This document shows, piece by piece, positions 24,625 to 35,000 of a DNA stretch of 64,000 nucleotides. Made by a program: the position numbers and the translations under genes. The notes under the pieces are model-generated. The model was not told the origin of the DNA and ran no database searches. It worked only from the letters and a program-made list of their open reading frames with translations. Source of the DNA: Paenibacillus albidus (GTDB taxonomy: Bacteria > Bacillota > Bacilli > Paenibacillales > Paenibacillaceae); assembly GCF_014644435.1 (NCBI RefSeq), contig NZ_BMKR01000010.1, positions 1 through 64,000 on the forward strand, in the 5' to 3' direction. Positions within the stretch are counted from its first letter, which is position 1; each line of letters begins with the position of its first letter.

Positions 24625-27600
24625 ATGAAAAAAAGGAAGTATAACGGAGACTGGCAATTCAGCAAGCAGCCGCTTCATTCCCGGCTGGAGCTGGTGGCAT
24701 CCAGTCCGGATTGGATACCGGTTACCCTGCCTCATGATTGGCTGATCTATGACACCCGCAATCTCTATGAAAACGGAGAAGGCTGGTACCGGCATACCCT
24801 CACCTTGGATGAAGTCCCGCCTCACAGCCGCCTCTCCCTCCGCTTTGAGGGCGTCTATATGAACTCTACGTTGTACGTGAATGGACAGATGGCCGGGGAG
24901 TGGAAATACGGTTACTCCACTTTTGAATTTGACATCACTCCTTATCTGAAGGTTGGCGAGAATGCGATATATATGCGCGTGATTCATGAGGCCCCCAATT
25001 CCCGCTGGTATTCAGGGGCCGGAATCTACCGCTCGGTGTGGCTGAACACCTACCCCGAGACTCACCTTGTTCCCGATGGGATTTACATTGTTGCCCGCAA
25101 CACGGCAGATGACTTCTGGACGGTAAATGTGGAAACGGAGCTGCGGATCGGTCTCCTCTATCCGGCATCCGGACTCTCCCTCCGGCACAGTATTCTTGAT
25201 GCCGAAGGTACAGTGATCGCACAAGAGAAGTGTAGTGTTTCCGCAGAGAACAACGGGCAGACCGCACAAGTCCATGCCAGCCTGCAGGCAGAACGGCCGC
25301 TGCTCTGGGATATCGGAAGCCCCCATCTCTACAAGCTGAGAACTGAACTGCTGTATGAAGATCAGGTCATCGATGAGGAATTGCAGGTCTTCGGGTTCCG
25401 TACCTTTGAGCTGGACAGTCAGACCGGATTCTCGCTGAACGGCCGCCATCTCAAAATTTACGGGGTCTGCCAGCATCATGATCTGGGCTGCCTGGGCGCT
25501 GCCGTCAACAAGGCTGCGCTGCGCAGGCAGTTCCTGCTGCTTCAGGAGATGGGAGTGAACGCCATACGGACAGCTCACAATATGCCCGCAGTGGAGCTCA
25601 TGGAGCTGGCGGATGAGCTGGGCGTGCTGATCGTCTCGGAAGCTTTTGACATGTGGGAACGCAGCAAAACTACTTATGATTATGCCCGCTTTTTTCCGGA
25701 ATGGTGGAAACGGGATATTGCCAGCTGGGTGCGGCGGGACCGCAACCACCCCAGTCTCCTGATGTGGAGCATCGGCAATGAAATTTACGATACGCACGCA
25801 GATGCCCGTGGCCAGGAGATCACCAGGGAGCTGCAGGAAGAAGTGCTGGCCCACGATCCCCGGGGCAATGCCTTCGTAACTATCGGCTCCAACTATATGC
25901 CTTGGGAGAATGCGCAGAAATGTGCGGATCTGGTCAAGGTTGCCGGCTACAACTATGCGGAGAAATACTATGATCTTCACCATCTGGAGCATCCCGACTG
26001 GATCATCTACGGCAGTGAAACCTGCTCCACTGTGCAGAGCAGAGGCATCTATCATTTCCCGCTGGCCCAATCGGTCCTGGCGGACGACGATGAGCAGTGC
26101 TCCTCTCTGGGCAACAGCTCCACCAGCTGGGGGGCCAAGAGTACGGAGCACTGCATTATCGCTGATCGGGACGCCGCTTATTCCCTGGGACAATTCCTCT
26201 GGACCGGCTTCGATTATATCGGAGAGCCTACGCCCTATTTCACCAAAAATTCCCACTTCGGACAATTGGATACGGCGGGGTTCCCCAAGGACTCTTATTA
26301 CATTTATCAGTCGGCATGGACGGATTACAGAACACGTCCTATGGTTCATATCTTCCCCTACTGGGATTTCTCGGAGGGCCAGCTGATTGATGTGCGTGTC
26401 TGTTCCAATGCTCCGCGGATTGAGCTGTTCTGGAACGAAATCTCCCAAGGCAGCTTCGACATCGATCATCTGAATGGACAAAAGCTGCTTGGAGAATGGC
26501 AGCTGCCGTACGCTCCAGGCGTCCTGCATGCCGTCGCTTATGATGAAGAAGGCAACGTGATCGCGACAGACCGGATATCCTCTTTTGGAGATGCTGCTTC
26601 CTTGGTCCTCACTCCCGATAAACGGGAGCTTTCGGCTGACGGATCGGACCTGATTTTTGTTACCATCACTACTGTGGATGAGGAAGGACGGACGGTCGAA
26701 AATGCCAACAACCGGGTTCAGGTAACGGTGGAGGGGGCAGGCCGCCTCGTCGGATTGGATAATGGCGACAGTACCGATTATGAGGCCTACAAAGGGGTAA
26801 GCCGCCGGCTGTTCAGCGGCAAGCTGCTGGCGGTCATTGCCAGCACTCTTGAAGCCGGGCCTATCGTCCTGCGCTGCACTTCTCCAGGACTTGCTGCCGG
26901 AGAACTATCCCTGGAGGCCGTGGCCCTTCCATCTGAACGTTATACCGGAGATGAACTTGTCCTTTATGCCGATTGCCCATTGGAAGCAGGCGGAGCAGCG
27001 GAAGTTACGTCTTCCGCGCCGGATATGGAAATCCCGGTACGGAAACTGGAGATTATCTGCCCGCAAGGTAATACACTGACAGCGGACCAGCGTTCTTTGC
27101 CAGTGCGCGTCAAGCTCCACCCGAGCAATGCCACCTGTCAGGAGGTGCAGTGGCGGGTTACCAATGCCGCCGGGATTGATGCCAATGAAGCAACCCTTGT
27201 GGCCGGCGGCCATGAAGCCGTTATTACGGGTTTGGGCGATGGGGAGGTCTATGTCCGCTGCGGCACAAGGAGCGGAGCGGAAGGCATTCGTCTCTACTCC
27301 CAAATGGAATTCAAACTCTCCGGTCTCGGAAAGTCCGCTCTGAATCCTTATGAATTCATCTCCGCCGGCAATCACAGCCGTGCCAGCCGGAACCTGACCA
27401 ACGGCAATGAGCGCGGAGTGGCTACGGAGCGGGAGGGGGAAAGCCTGATCGCTTTTGAGCGGATCGATTTCGGAGACTATGGAGCCGATGAGATTCTGCT
27501 CCCCATCTTCTCTCTGGACAGCGAATCATTCCCTATTGAAATTTGGGAGGGCATTCCGGGAGAAGCGGGCGCGTTGCTGCTGTCCACAGTAACATACCAA

Positions 27601-28098
27601 AAACCATCCAAATGGAATGTGTATCAGGAAGAAATCTACAAACTGCCCAAACGCTTGACGGGAATGACTTCCCTGTCCTTTGTCTTGCGGCGGAAGATCC
27701 ACTTGAAAGGTTTTCAATTTCTGCAAAAGCACAAAGCTTACGAACGCCTCGGCGCCCTGGACAACAGCCGGATCTACGGGGATTCATTTTCTGTTGCAGA
27801 AAATGCGATTGAAGGCATCGGCAACAATGTCTCTCTCGTTTTTGCCGGAATGGACTTCGGGGATCAGGAATGCTCACGGCTTGTCATCAACGGACGCTCT
27901 CCACTGGAGAACAACACGCTTCATCTCCTGTTCAGCGGACCGCAAGGCGAGTCGAAGCAGCTTATTGAGTTTGCAGGTACAGGCAGCTACACAGCGCGCG
28001 AATTCACGCTAGAGCCTGTAAGCGGCAAACAGACGGTAACCTTCCTGTTCCTGCCCGGCAGCCAGTTTGACCTTCAGTGGTTCCAGTTCTACCCTTAA
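24625..28098 (+). CDS. Large GH2 family hydrolase (beta-galactosidase/beta-glucuronidase type)
   Basis: A 1157-residue protein without signal peptide. The sugar-binding jelly roll (residues 1-170; TLPHDWLIYDTRNLYENGEG), an Ig-like domain and the TIM barrel follow in GH2 order. The acid/base is Glu386 in WSIGNEIYD and the nucleophile Glu465 in IYGSETCS. After the barrel come a DUF4982-like segment, Ig-like repeats (SLVLTPDKRELSADGSDLIF) and a C-terminal beta-sandwich (about 900-1157). Substrate specificity is open; beside aguA and uxuAB a beta-glucuronidase or beta-galactosidase acting on plant oligosaccharides is likely. It is a single-gene unit ending in a strong terminator. Confidence 0.88.
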   Translation: MKKRKYNGDWQFSKQPLHSRLELVASSPDWIPVTLPHDWLIYDTRNLYENGEGWYRHTLTLDEVPPHSRLSLRFEGVYMNSTLYVNGQMAGEWKYGYSTFEFDITPYLKVGENAIYMRVIHEAPNSRWYSGAGIYRSVWLNTYPETHLVPDGIYIVARNTADDFWTVNVETELRIGLLYPASGLSLRHSILDAEGTVIAQEKCSVSAENNGQTAQVHASLQAERPLLWDIGSPHLYKLRTELLYEDQVIDEELQVFGFRTFELDSQTGFSLNGRHLKIYGVCQHHDLGCLGAAVNKAALRRQFLLLQEMGVNAIRTAHNMPAVELMELADELGVLIVSEAFDMWERSKTTYDYARFFPEWWKRDIASWVRRDRNHPSLLMWSIGNEIYDTHADARGQEITRELQEEVLAHDPRGNAFVTIGSNYMPWENAQKCADLVKVAGYNYAEKYYDLHHLEHPDWIIYGSETCSTVQSRGIYHFPLAQSVLADDDEQCSSLGNSSTSWGAKSTEHCIIADRDAAYSLGQFLWTGFDYIGEPTPYFTKNSHFGQLDTAGFPKDSYYIYQSAWTDYRTRPMVHIFPYWDFSEGQLIDVRVCSNAPRIELFWNEISQGSFDIDHLNGQKLLGEWQLPYAPGVLHAVAYDEEGNVIATDRISSFGDAASLVLTPDKRELSADGSDLIFVTITTVDEEGRTVENANNRVQVTVEGAGRLVGLDNGDSTDYEAYKGVSRRLFSGKLLAVIASTLEAGPIVLRCTSPGLAAGELSLEAVALPSERYTGDELVLYADCPLEAGGAAEVTSSAPDMEIPVRKLEIICPQGNTLTADQRSLPVRVKLHPSNATCQEVQWRVTNAAGIDANEATLVAGGHEAVITGLGDGEVYVRCGTRSGAEGIRLYSQMEFKLSGLGKSALNPYEFISAGNHSRASRNLTNGNERGVATEREGESLIAFERIDFGDYGADEILLPIFSLDSESFPIEIWEGIPGEAGALLLSTVTYQKPSKWNVYQEEIYKLPKRLTGMTSLSFVLRRKIHLKGFQFLQKHKAYERLGALDNSRIYGDSFSVAENAIEGIGNNVSLVFAGMDFGDQECSRLVINGRSPLENNTLHLLFSGPQGESKQLIEFAGTGSYTAREFTLEPVSGKQTVTFLFLPGSQFDLQWFQFYP

Positions 28099-28114
28099 TC
28101 CTATACAAAACATT

Positions 28115-28176
28115 AACGGCGGCTTGGTCCCGGCACCTGGATTTAGATTCCAGATACCGGATGACCAGCCGCCGTT
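28115..28176. terminator. Strong terminator after GH2 gene
   Basis: AACGGCGGCT and AGCCGCCGTT form the outer stem, with further pairing (GGTC..GACC, CCGG..CCGG) inside, then TTGTTATTT. Confidence 0.75.
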
Positions 28177-28301
28177 TGTTATTTATGATCATGGTGGGAT
28201 ATGAACATAATTGACCTGCTTCATGAAACCGTTATTTAGGTTATACTTTCCAATCTTTACTGTTTATACAAGCGAATTGAGTTTGGTTTATTGGTTGTAT
28301 T

Positions 28302-28892
28302 CTACGATCTTGTTGTTGTCCATCTTAAATTCTGTAAAAGTTTTCTGTCAATATAGGACTCTGTTATTACTGAAAAATCGTCTGAATTGTTGTGGAGACC
28401 ATGAGACATTATGAATTTCTTTTCATTCTCCATAACCATCTCAATACCAACCTCATTTGGTAATTCAGCAAGCAAGGCATTATGCGGCTCACGCTTAATA
28501 ATATTTACCATACTTATTCTCTGCCCTACTATTTGGTTCCAATCAGAATTGCTGTATTGTTTATCTAGGGCACTAATAGAATACAGCTCAGTATCATTTT
28601 CGATAGGCTCATCAGTTATATAGCCTGTATCATCTTTTTCAATCCATATAATAACCGAATTTTGTGCAGGATCACTAGCTGCTCCTATTACTAACCCTGA
28701 TTGAAAGTACATTAACACTGGTCCCGCGGTTAATGAGAAAACGTCTTCCTCTGCAATCTCACACTGCTCCATAGCATCACTACTTTCCCACCAACTAAAT
28801 CTTATCAGCTTGCAAAGCGTCTGATTTCGTATAATTTGAAACAATTTTAATTTATTTGACGGGATAGAACTTTTTCTAATGTCTTCATCCAT
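28302..28892 (-). CDS. Probable immunity protein of the adjacent toxin
   Basis: The start at 28892 (MDEDIRKSSIPSNKLKLFQI) has GAGG nine bases upstream; an ATG at 28907 directly follows the toxin stop. The 196-residue acidic protein is rich in beta-strand-like segments (PVLMYFQSGLVIGAASD; SVIIWIEKDDTGYI) and ends in a helix. I recognise no named domain. Its AT-rich composition matches the toxin tip and differs from the surrounding GC-richer genes, as expected of an immunity gene transferred with its tip. The immunity role rests on the tight coupling to the toxin gene and is not proven by homology. Confidence 0.6.
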   Translation of the reverse strand: MDEDIRKSSIPSNKLKLFQIIRNQTLCKLIRFSWWESSDAMEQCEIAEEDVFSLTAGPVLMYFQSGLVIGAASDPAQNSVIIWIEKDDTGYITDEPIENDTELYSISALDKQYSNSDWNQIVGQRISMVNIIKREPHNALLAELPNEVGIEMVMENEKKFIMSHGLHNNSDDFSVITESYIDRKLLQNLRWTTTRS

Positions 28893-28908
28893 AAAAAGAA
28901 TCCTCATT

Positions 28909-31131
28909 TCAATCTAAATTCTTTCTGGCAGCTTCAATAAGTAAATCTATCATTCTTAAGTTATTGGCAGATGGCTTTTCACCAATCACTACGTCTAATG
29001 GATCTGCAACTACAACATTTCCATCTTTCCCTATTAAAAATTGAAGATCATTAATCTTAACTTTTTTCTCAACCATCATTTTTTTAATAGTATTTAGATC
29101 ATTGATACTTTGTTGATTTAATAAATGTGACTCTCCTACTATTCTTATTTTACCATTTTGTAACTTTACTACATCCTTAGAACCTTGGGCAAATTTATCA
29201 AACATAAGAGCTGGGTTACCATCAACGTCTACCGAATGAGCATTTACCGTAGGAAGTCCCAGTTCGTTCAACTTGTCGAGCAATTTAACCTCATCATCCA
29301 GTAACACTTTTGGCTTGCCAGGTTTTAAAACACCTACAGCTTTATCATTCCCGTAAGCATAAACATCCTTGTTTCCACCACTCCCCAAATGTTCTCCCAA
29401 ATCATTTTTAGAGATATTTATATTTTTCGGAGCTTTTACCTTCCCCTCAATCCCCTCACGACCCTCCCCATTCCTCTCCCCATTCCTCTCCACTTTCCAC
29501 ACCTGACTCCACGGTTTAAGCGGCCCGGTGAATCCTTGAGTTTCCGGGATCAGTTGATTCCCAAATGGATTCAGGTTCGGGAATTCGAAATTCTTTATCG
29601 CATCCGGGACCTTCTTCACTGCATCCGATATCGGGTCCAGCACTTTGTCCGCTACTTTGTCAGCGACTTTAACGATGCCGGTTGCTTTGGTGATTTGTAA
29701 CCCGGGGACCAGAACGGAGGCTGCCTCACCCAGCATTTTGGCCTGTTTTTCGGGTGTGCCTTCGTCGAAGTTCTTATACATCGTCTTCGCAGCCTCGACG
29801 ATCACTTCCGGGTTGTTAAAGATATAGGTAGCCTTGTCCACCATTTCCCGGGTCATTTTCTCCGGGTCGATGACATAATTGAAGCCGAACTGGACGGTGC
29901 CCACCACAGCCATCACCGTGGATTCAACAAACCCGCCTACAAAAGCGTTAATGACCTTATCCGTCTGGTCCATTGTTTTACGCCACTCGGTCATCCCATA
30001 GGTTTCTTCCAGCCAGTCGTTATATCCCAGCAGCTTTCTATACTCCCCGTCCATCACCTTTTCTTTATAATACGCCCGGGTCGTATCGTTCCTTTTGTTC
30101 TCTGCCGTAATCGGTGTGCCGTCCGGCAAGGTCGTGGGCGGGCTATTCAGCCGCTTATATTCCGCCAGCTGCCTTTCCAGTTCCCGCTGAAGCTCCGCCC
30201 GCTTTACCGCCTGCTCAATATCCTCGTAATGGGTTTTCGCCCATTCCCGGTATTTGTCACTCACCAGCCCCAGCGCGATGGCCAAACGCAGCTCCTCGTT
30301 TGTAGGCACCGCGGACCGGTCCTTTTGCAGCGGGTTGTACGTGCACGCAGAGAGCGGCGACCCTTTGTACTGGCTCCGAAGATCCACATTCAGATACAGC
30401 CCGGGGTCCACACCCAGCTCCTGAAGCAGTTGCCGCTGCTCCTCGGCATGCAAGCTTGCCGACTCCATATATTCCACATTACCATATTTCTCATAGATCC
30501 GATAAGCCACCTGGCTCCGCCCGATCTCGTTCAAAGCCTCGGCGATTCTCGCCAGTTGCTCCCGCGCCTGCTGCTGCTCTTCGGGGCTGCCGTGATCCCT
30601 CTGCTCCAGAAGAGAAGCGATCTTCGCCTCGTCTACAAACGGCTGCAGCCGTTTGTCCACCGAAGCATCCCTGACGTTCTGCAGCAGATCCTTGATCATC
30701 TCGAAGAGCGTAGGCGTGCTGCGCAAAAGATCCTGTAGCCCGCCCGCTGCCCGGTCCCTTGCTGTCTGCAGCCACCTGCTGAACAGCGTACTCGTTTGCT
30801 TCCAGGTAAAACTTGGCGGCGCCTTCATCAGGTTTCGGGCCTGCTTCTCTGTAGTTTGGTACTGACCCACAGCCCAGCGGAGTGTCGATTCTTTCTGGTA
30901 CAGCCGGCTGCTGATCGAAGCTGCCAGATCCCTTGTCTCCCGCAGCAATCGCTCCAGGTCCTGAGCCGGAGAGCGGACATCGGAGGATTCGGGATAGGCC
31001 GATTGGGCAGAACGCACTTGTTCCGATACGGCATTGTACATCCCGGTGACCTGCTCCTCCAGCGTGCGGTTCAGGCGTTTCATCCCCTGCTCCAGCTCCA
31101 GCAAGCGGTTTAGCTCCACTTTTTGCTGCAT
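28909..31131 (-). CDS. Polymorphic toxin with kinase-like C-terminal tip
   Basis: A 740-residue protein in three parts. Residues 1-330 are almost entirely coiled helices (LEQGMKRLNRTLEEQVTGMY), like the leading domains of type VII (WXG/LXG) exported toxins. Residues 365-480 (NDWLEETYGMTEWRKTMDQT) look like a pre-toxin TG-type segment. After a short repeated linker (ERNGERNGEGREG, near 555) comes an AT-rich tip at about 570-740. The tip carries a glycine loop GSGGNKDVYAYG, lysine in VGVLK, glutamate in DDEVKLL, a hinge ALMFDKF, KINDLQFLIGKDGNVVVADP and a final helix, the order of motifs in a protein-kinase-like fold. The toxin and kinase roles are inference. Confidence 0.7.
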   Translation of the reverse strand: MQQKVELNRLLELEQGMKRLNRTLEEQVTGMYNAVSEQVRSAQSAYPESSDVRSPAQDLERLLRETRDLAASISSRLYQKESTLRWAVGQYQTTEKQARNLMKAPPSFTWKQTSTLFSRWLQTARDRAAGGLQDLLRSTPTLFEMIKDLLQNVRDASVDKRLQPFVDEAKIASLLEQRDHGSPEEQQQAREQLARIAEALNEIGRSQVAYRIYEKYGNVEYMESASLHAEEQRQLLQELGVDPGLYLNVDLRSQYKGSPLSACTYNPLQKDRSAVPTNEELRLAIALGLVSDKYREWAKTHYEDIEQAVKRAELQRELERQLAEYKRLNSPPTTLPDGTPITAENKRNDTTRAYYKEKVMDGEYRKLLGYNDWLEETYGMTEWRKTMDQTDKVINAFVGGFVESTVMAVVGTVQFGFNYVIDPEKMTREMVDKATYIFNNPEVIVEAAKTMYKNFDEGTPEKQAKMLGEAASVLVPGLQITKATGIVKVADKVADKVLDPISDAVKKVPDAIKNFEFPNLNPFGNQLIPETQGFTGPLKPWSQVWKVERNGERNGEGREGIEGKVKAPKNINISKNDLGEHLGSGGNKDVYAYGNDKAVGVLKPGKPKVLLDDEVKLLDKLNELGLPTVNAHSVDVDGNPALMFDKFAQGSKDVVKLQNGKIRIVGESHLLNQQSINDLNTIKKMMVEKKVKINDLQFLIGKDGNVVVADPLDVVIGEKPSANNLRMIDLLIEAARKNLD

Positions 31132-31267
31132 GATTAACCTCCGGGTACATCCTCACTAGATTCAAGAGAATATTATGTATTTAAATTCTATATTTCTATT
31201 ATACCCATATTTTCTCATCCATTAAATGAAAGATTGTGTTCCATATGAAACAACTAACAAACAAAAG

Positions 31268-31297
31268 ATGCCCCAACAACATGATTGTTGGGACACT
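31268..31297 (-). terminator. Intrinsic terminator after small basic protein gene
   Basis: Minus-strand TCCCAACA and TGTTGGGG flank a short loop and are followed by CATCTTTTGTTTG. Confidence 0.7.
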
Positions 31298-31326
31298 CCT
31301 ACTGTAAACCTTAATACTCTTGTACC

Positions 31327-31671
31327 TTAACGCGTTTTGGTAATAAGGAATGGAATGACCGTCCGGGCAACCCCCGTTGGGTTCTCGATAATCAAGATCC
31401 ACTGCGTATCGCTGGACGGGAAGCTGTCCGTCGGCCAGGCGGAGTTGAAGCCGCTGATAGTCCAGCCTGCGTTAATCACCGCTCTGCCGGATCCCGCGTT
31501 AAAAGTAAGAGTGAGGAAGCTGTTTGCGCCGATAGTTACAGGTGCAAACTGGGTACGGCGGAAGCCACCTCCGAGGTTTTGTGTCACACGTACCTGTTTG
31601 GAGCGAAGCAGAACTTTTTTACCTTTTAATACAGCCGCTTTCTTTCTGAGCAATGTTTTTTTTGCTACCAT
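31327..31671 (-). CDS. Small basic beta-rich protein, unknown
   Basis: A 114-residue protein with a strongly basic first third (MVAKKTLLRKKAAVLKGKKV) and a neutral, beta-prone remainder (FAPVTIGANSFLTLTFNAGS; WILIIENPTGVARTVIPFLI). It has no signal peptide, cysteine or membrane segment. AAAAAGGAGGAG lies eight bases before the ATG, and a terminator follows, so it is a well-formed single gene. I recognise no family. The alternation of a lysine-rich tail and a sticky beta domain would suit a spore-surface or structural protein, but that is a guess. Confidence 0.7.
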   Translation of the reverse strand: MVAKKTLLRKKAAVLKGKKVLLRSKQVRVTQNLGGGFRRTQFAPVTIGANSFLTLTFNAGSGRAVINAGWTISGFNSAWPTDSFPSSDTQWILIIENPTGVARTVIPFLITKTR

Positions 31672-31729
31672 ATAATCTCCTCCTTTTTCCAGTGATAGTT
31701 CATCATATGAAAGTGGTAGGATGTAAGCT

Positions 31730-31876
31730 TGGATGAATGAACCTCGCGATTAATCCAGATTTCACGAGAGTGCTATAAGGGATGATCAGAAATTTAAGCT
31801 TACCTATGTGTCTCTCTTACCAAAAGATAGGATTTGCTCCAACATTCAACCATATCCTTCCGGGATATGGTTTTTA
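31730..31876 (+). ncRNA. Possible structured RNA ending in a terminator, unassigned
   Basis: The 31672-32016 gap contains GTAAGCTT (31730s) and AAGCTTAC (31790s), which can close a stem around an inner hairpin CTCGCGA..TTCACGAG. About 50 bases later comes a clear plus-strand terminator, CCATATCC-TTCCG-GGATATGG-TTTTTA (31850-31876). No plus-strand gene ends nearby, so the terminator belongs to a small RNA or to an attenuated leader of the SLH gene at 32017. I do not recognise a riboswitch class. Confidence 0.35.
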
Positions 31877-32016
31877 GTTTACATAAGTAATTCTTTCATT
31901 TAACAGGGCAGGTACAGAACCCCGATATAATAAATCTCATGTAAGGACAAACCTGCATATATTGTGTCTCCATTAGATTCGTTAAGAATCCATTAGAGAC
32001 AGAGGAGAGAAAAAAT

Positions 32017-35000
32017 ATGTTAAACCGGAAGCTTCCCCACAGGTTTAAGGCTTTATTGAACAGAGCAACACTGTTCCTTCTATTCATTAGCATTCTCGCA
32101 AGCACCCTTCAACCGGCAGGGCTTATTTTAGCTGACACTCCCCATCCGGACACTTTGGTCATCGAAGATTTCGAGCATAACCTAAGTGATAATGTGCTGG
32201 TGCAAAAAAGGAACTTTTCCGGCGCGATGAGCCTGGAGTCGGACCCACGGCATGTCCGTTCCGGCCTGAATTCCGTCCGGATGGATTATGATTACATTGG
32301 AATTAAAGAGAACCCTTCCTATATCTATGTAGGTCCGGCAGCTCCGCTTACGCTCACCGGTATCCCTCAAAAGATCGGAATGTGGGTCTATGGAAACAAC
32401 GACGGGCATCTCATTTTCAGCAAATTCAGAGACGGCAACGGAAAATCCTTTGAAGTGGAATATCTGGACCCTGACGTGGGTGTGAACTGGACAGGCTGGA
32501 AATACATCGAGGGTGAAATCCCTCAGGATAAAGTTGGTCCTATCAAGCTGGAAATCTATATGCGGATTGAACAATCCGTGATGGACAAAAAAAATAAAGG
32601 CACCGTCTGGGTGGATGACATCCGCCTGGTCTATGAACAGGACCCTAGTGAGGATATGGGCGTCCCTTCACTGGAAATGATGTCTCCGGGCAATGAAGCC
32701 CAGATTGATACCCAATCGCCACATATTCAGCTGCTCGCTGCAGATACGCAATCAGGTATTGATCCCGGTTCCGTACAATTAAGTCTGAATGGCCACCCTG
32801 TAGAACCTAAGTATGAAGCAGCGACCGGCCTCATTTCCTATCAACCCTCTGCTGCCCTGGCAGGAGGATATCACACCGTTCAGGCCGCTGTGTATGACAT
32901 GTCCGGGAATCCTGCCGGAAGAAGCAGCACCTTTTTCATCCGTGAAGGCATCCGGTATCAGCTGGAAGGCCCTTCGGAGGTCATCAGTAATACAACTTTC
33001 CAATTAAAGCTTCAGGTTAAAGCTGCTGCTGACTTAAAAGATGCCTACGCCCAGCTTAACTATGATCCGCAAACCCTGGAAATAACCTCGGCAGACCCTG
33101 CCGTCGATCCATCTCTGGTTGCCCAAAATGAAATTGACCCTGTACAAGGGCAATATCAAATCAAGCTTGCCGGATTGGGCAATGATTCATTGCCGGACGA
33201 TGGCACCCTTGTACAGCTGAATATGACGGTAAAACCCAGCGCCAAGATGGAACGCGGCGAGCTGTTCAAATCCATTACCATGAGCGACGGCAGCTTCCGG
33301 ATGTCGGCAGGAGAAGCAGTGTATGCGCTGGCGCCTCCACATCCATACAAGATTGGTTTTCCTTACGTTCTTTCTATAAAAGGAAGCTCTCTTCATACAC
33401 CAAGCACCTTGCGGGTTACGGATGCTGCCGGAACACCAGTGGAGGGCGTTTCCGTTACTCTCCCTAATCCGCTTCAACCACAGTATTATGCCAAGGTAAA
33501 AACCGCTCAGACTCCGGTATACACCAATGCCGACTCGTCTTCGGTATTGCTCTCTTCCGCTGTACAAGGCGAGCAGTTTTTATCTAACGGAGTCATCAGC
33601 GGCGAATATACAGCAGTCTATTTACCCGACGGCAAAACCGTGGGCTGGATCGCTAGCGCTGAGCTTGAGACCGGACTTTTGACCGAAGGCTGGGGACTAA
33701 CCGATGCCAACGGTGAGATCCGAACACCTTTGACGACGCTGGCCTTAACAAGTCTGGATCTTCAGGCAGTGAACGGGGATAAGGTCAGCAAAGTGTTCAC
33801 ACTTAATGTAGTACCACAGCTTGGCGCCGATAAGCCGGAGTATGTGCGAACTTTTGTAACCGAAGATATGAAAAGCACCCTAAGCATCGTTTGGAGAACC
33901 GCTCCCCGTGTGGAGCAAGGGGTTATACAATATGTACAAGCCAGTGATTTCGCCGGTTTCGATCAGCCTAATATTCAGGAGCAGGCTGCTGAACCGGAGC
34001 TTCTAATGGCTCCTGACCGTGTGGGGGAAACGTTGTTCCACAAAGGCAAATTGTTGAACTTATTGCCGGGAACGGAATACCGTTACCGTGTCGGCAGCCC
34101 GGACCATTGGAGCGAAACGTTTACCTTCCGGACAGAAGCAACAGCTCCGGATGCCTTCTCCTTTTTGTTCGTGACCGATTCCCACACCAATAATGAAGAA
34201 GCGTTCCATATTCATCAGAATTTGATGAGCAATGCTTTTGCCAAGTATCCGGACGCCCGTTTTGTTATGCACGGTGGCGACATCGTCGATGACGGCGGCA
34301 AAATGATGGAATGGGAACAGGATATGAAGGCTGCACAGTTATACAGCGGCAACGTACCATCCGCCTACACTATAGGCAATCATGATGTTAAGAATGGCGG
34401 GAAGCAAGTATTTACAACAGCCCTGGGCCTGCCGGGCAATGGAATGAAAGATCAGGAGTACTTAACTTATTCCTACGATTATGAAGATACTCATTTTGTT
34501 GTCTTGAACTCTGAAGCAGATGAAGTGGATATGCAAAAACAAGCGGTGTGGCTGCGGGACAACTTAGAAGCCAGCACCAAAAAATGGAAAGTAGCCATGT
34601 TCCACCGGCCTGCTTATCATACCGAAGATGGGCGTGGCCCCGAGCTGGTTAGCCATTACTTGGCCCCTGTTCTGGAAGAGCTTGGCGTAGATCTGGTACT
34701 GGTTGGACATGATCATGCACTCGCATGGACGTATCCTATGAAGAAGGGTCAGCCGCTGAAGGATGGCAGTCCAGGAACGGTCTATCTGGCAGGGGGATCT
34801 TCCGGCTGGAAGTTCTATGATGCGGTCAAACACGATTACTTGAACTATCTGTACGATGACAATTTCCCGGTGTATTCCGCTATAAACATCAACAAGGACC
34901 GGATTCTGATTGAAGCCATTAAATCGGATGGCCAAATGCTGCAAGCCTTAACCATTACCAAACCTAAAGCTTTGGAACCGGATCCTGAACCGACTCCCGG

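Noticed and set aside
25012..26529. A 505-codon minus-strand ORF opposite the GH2 gene.
   Set aside because: It is the antisense shadow of a well-supported GH2 domain; no start signal and no recognisable domain.
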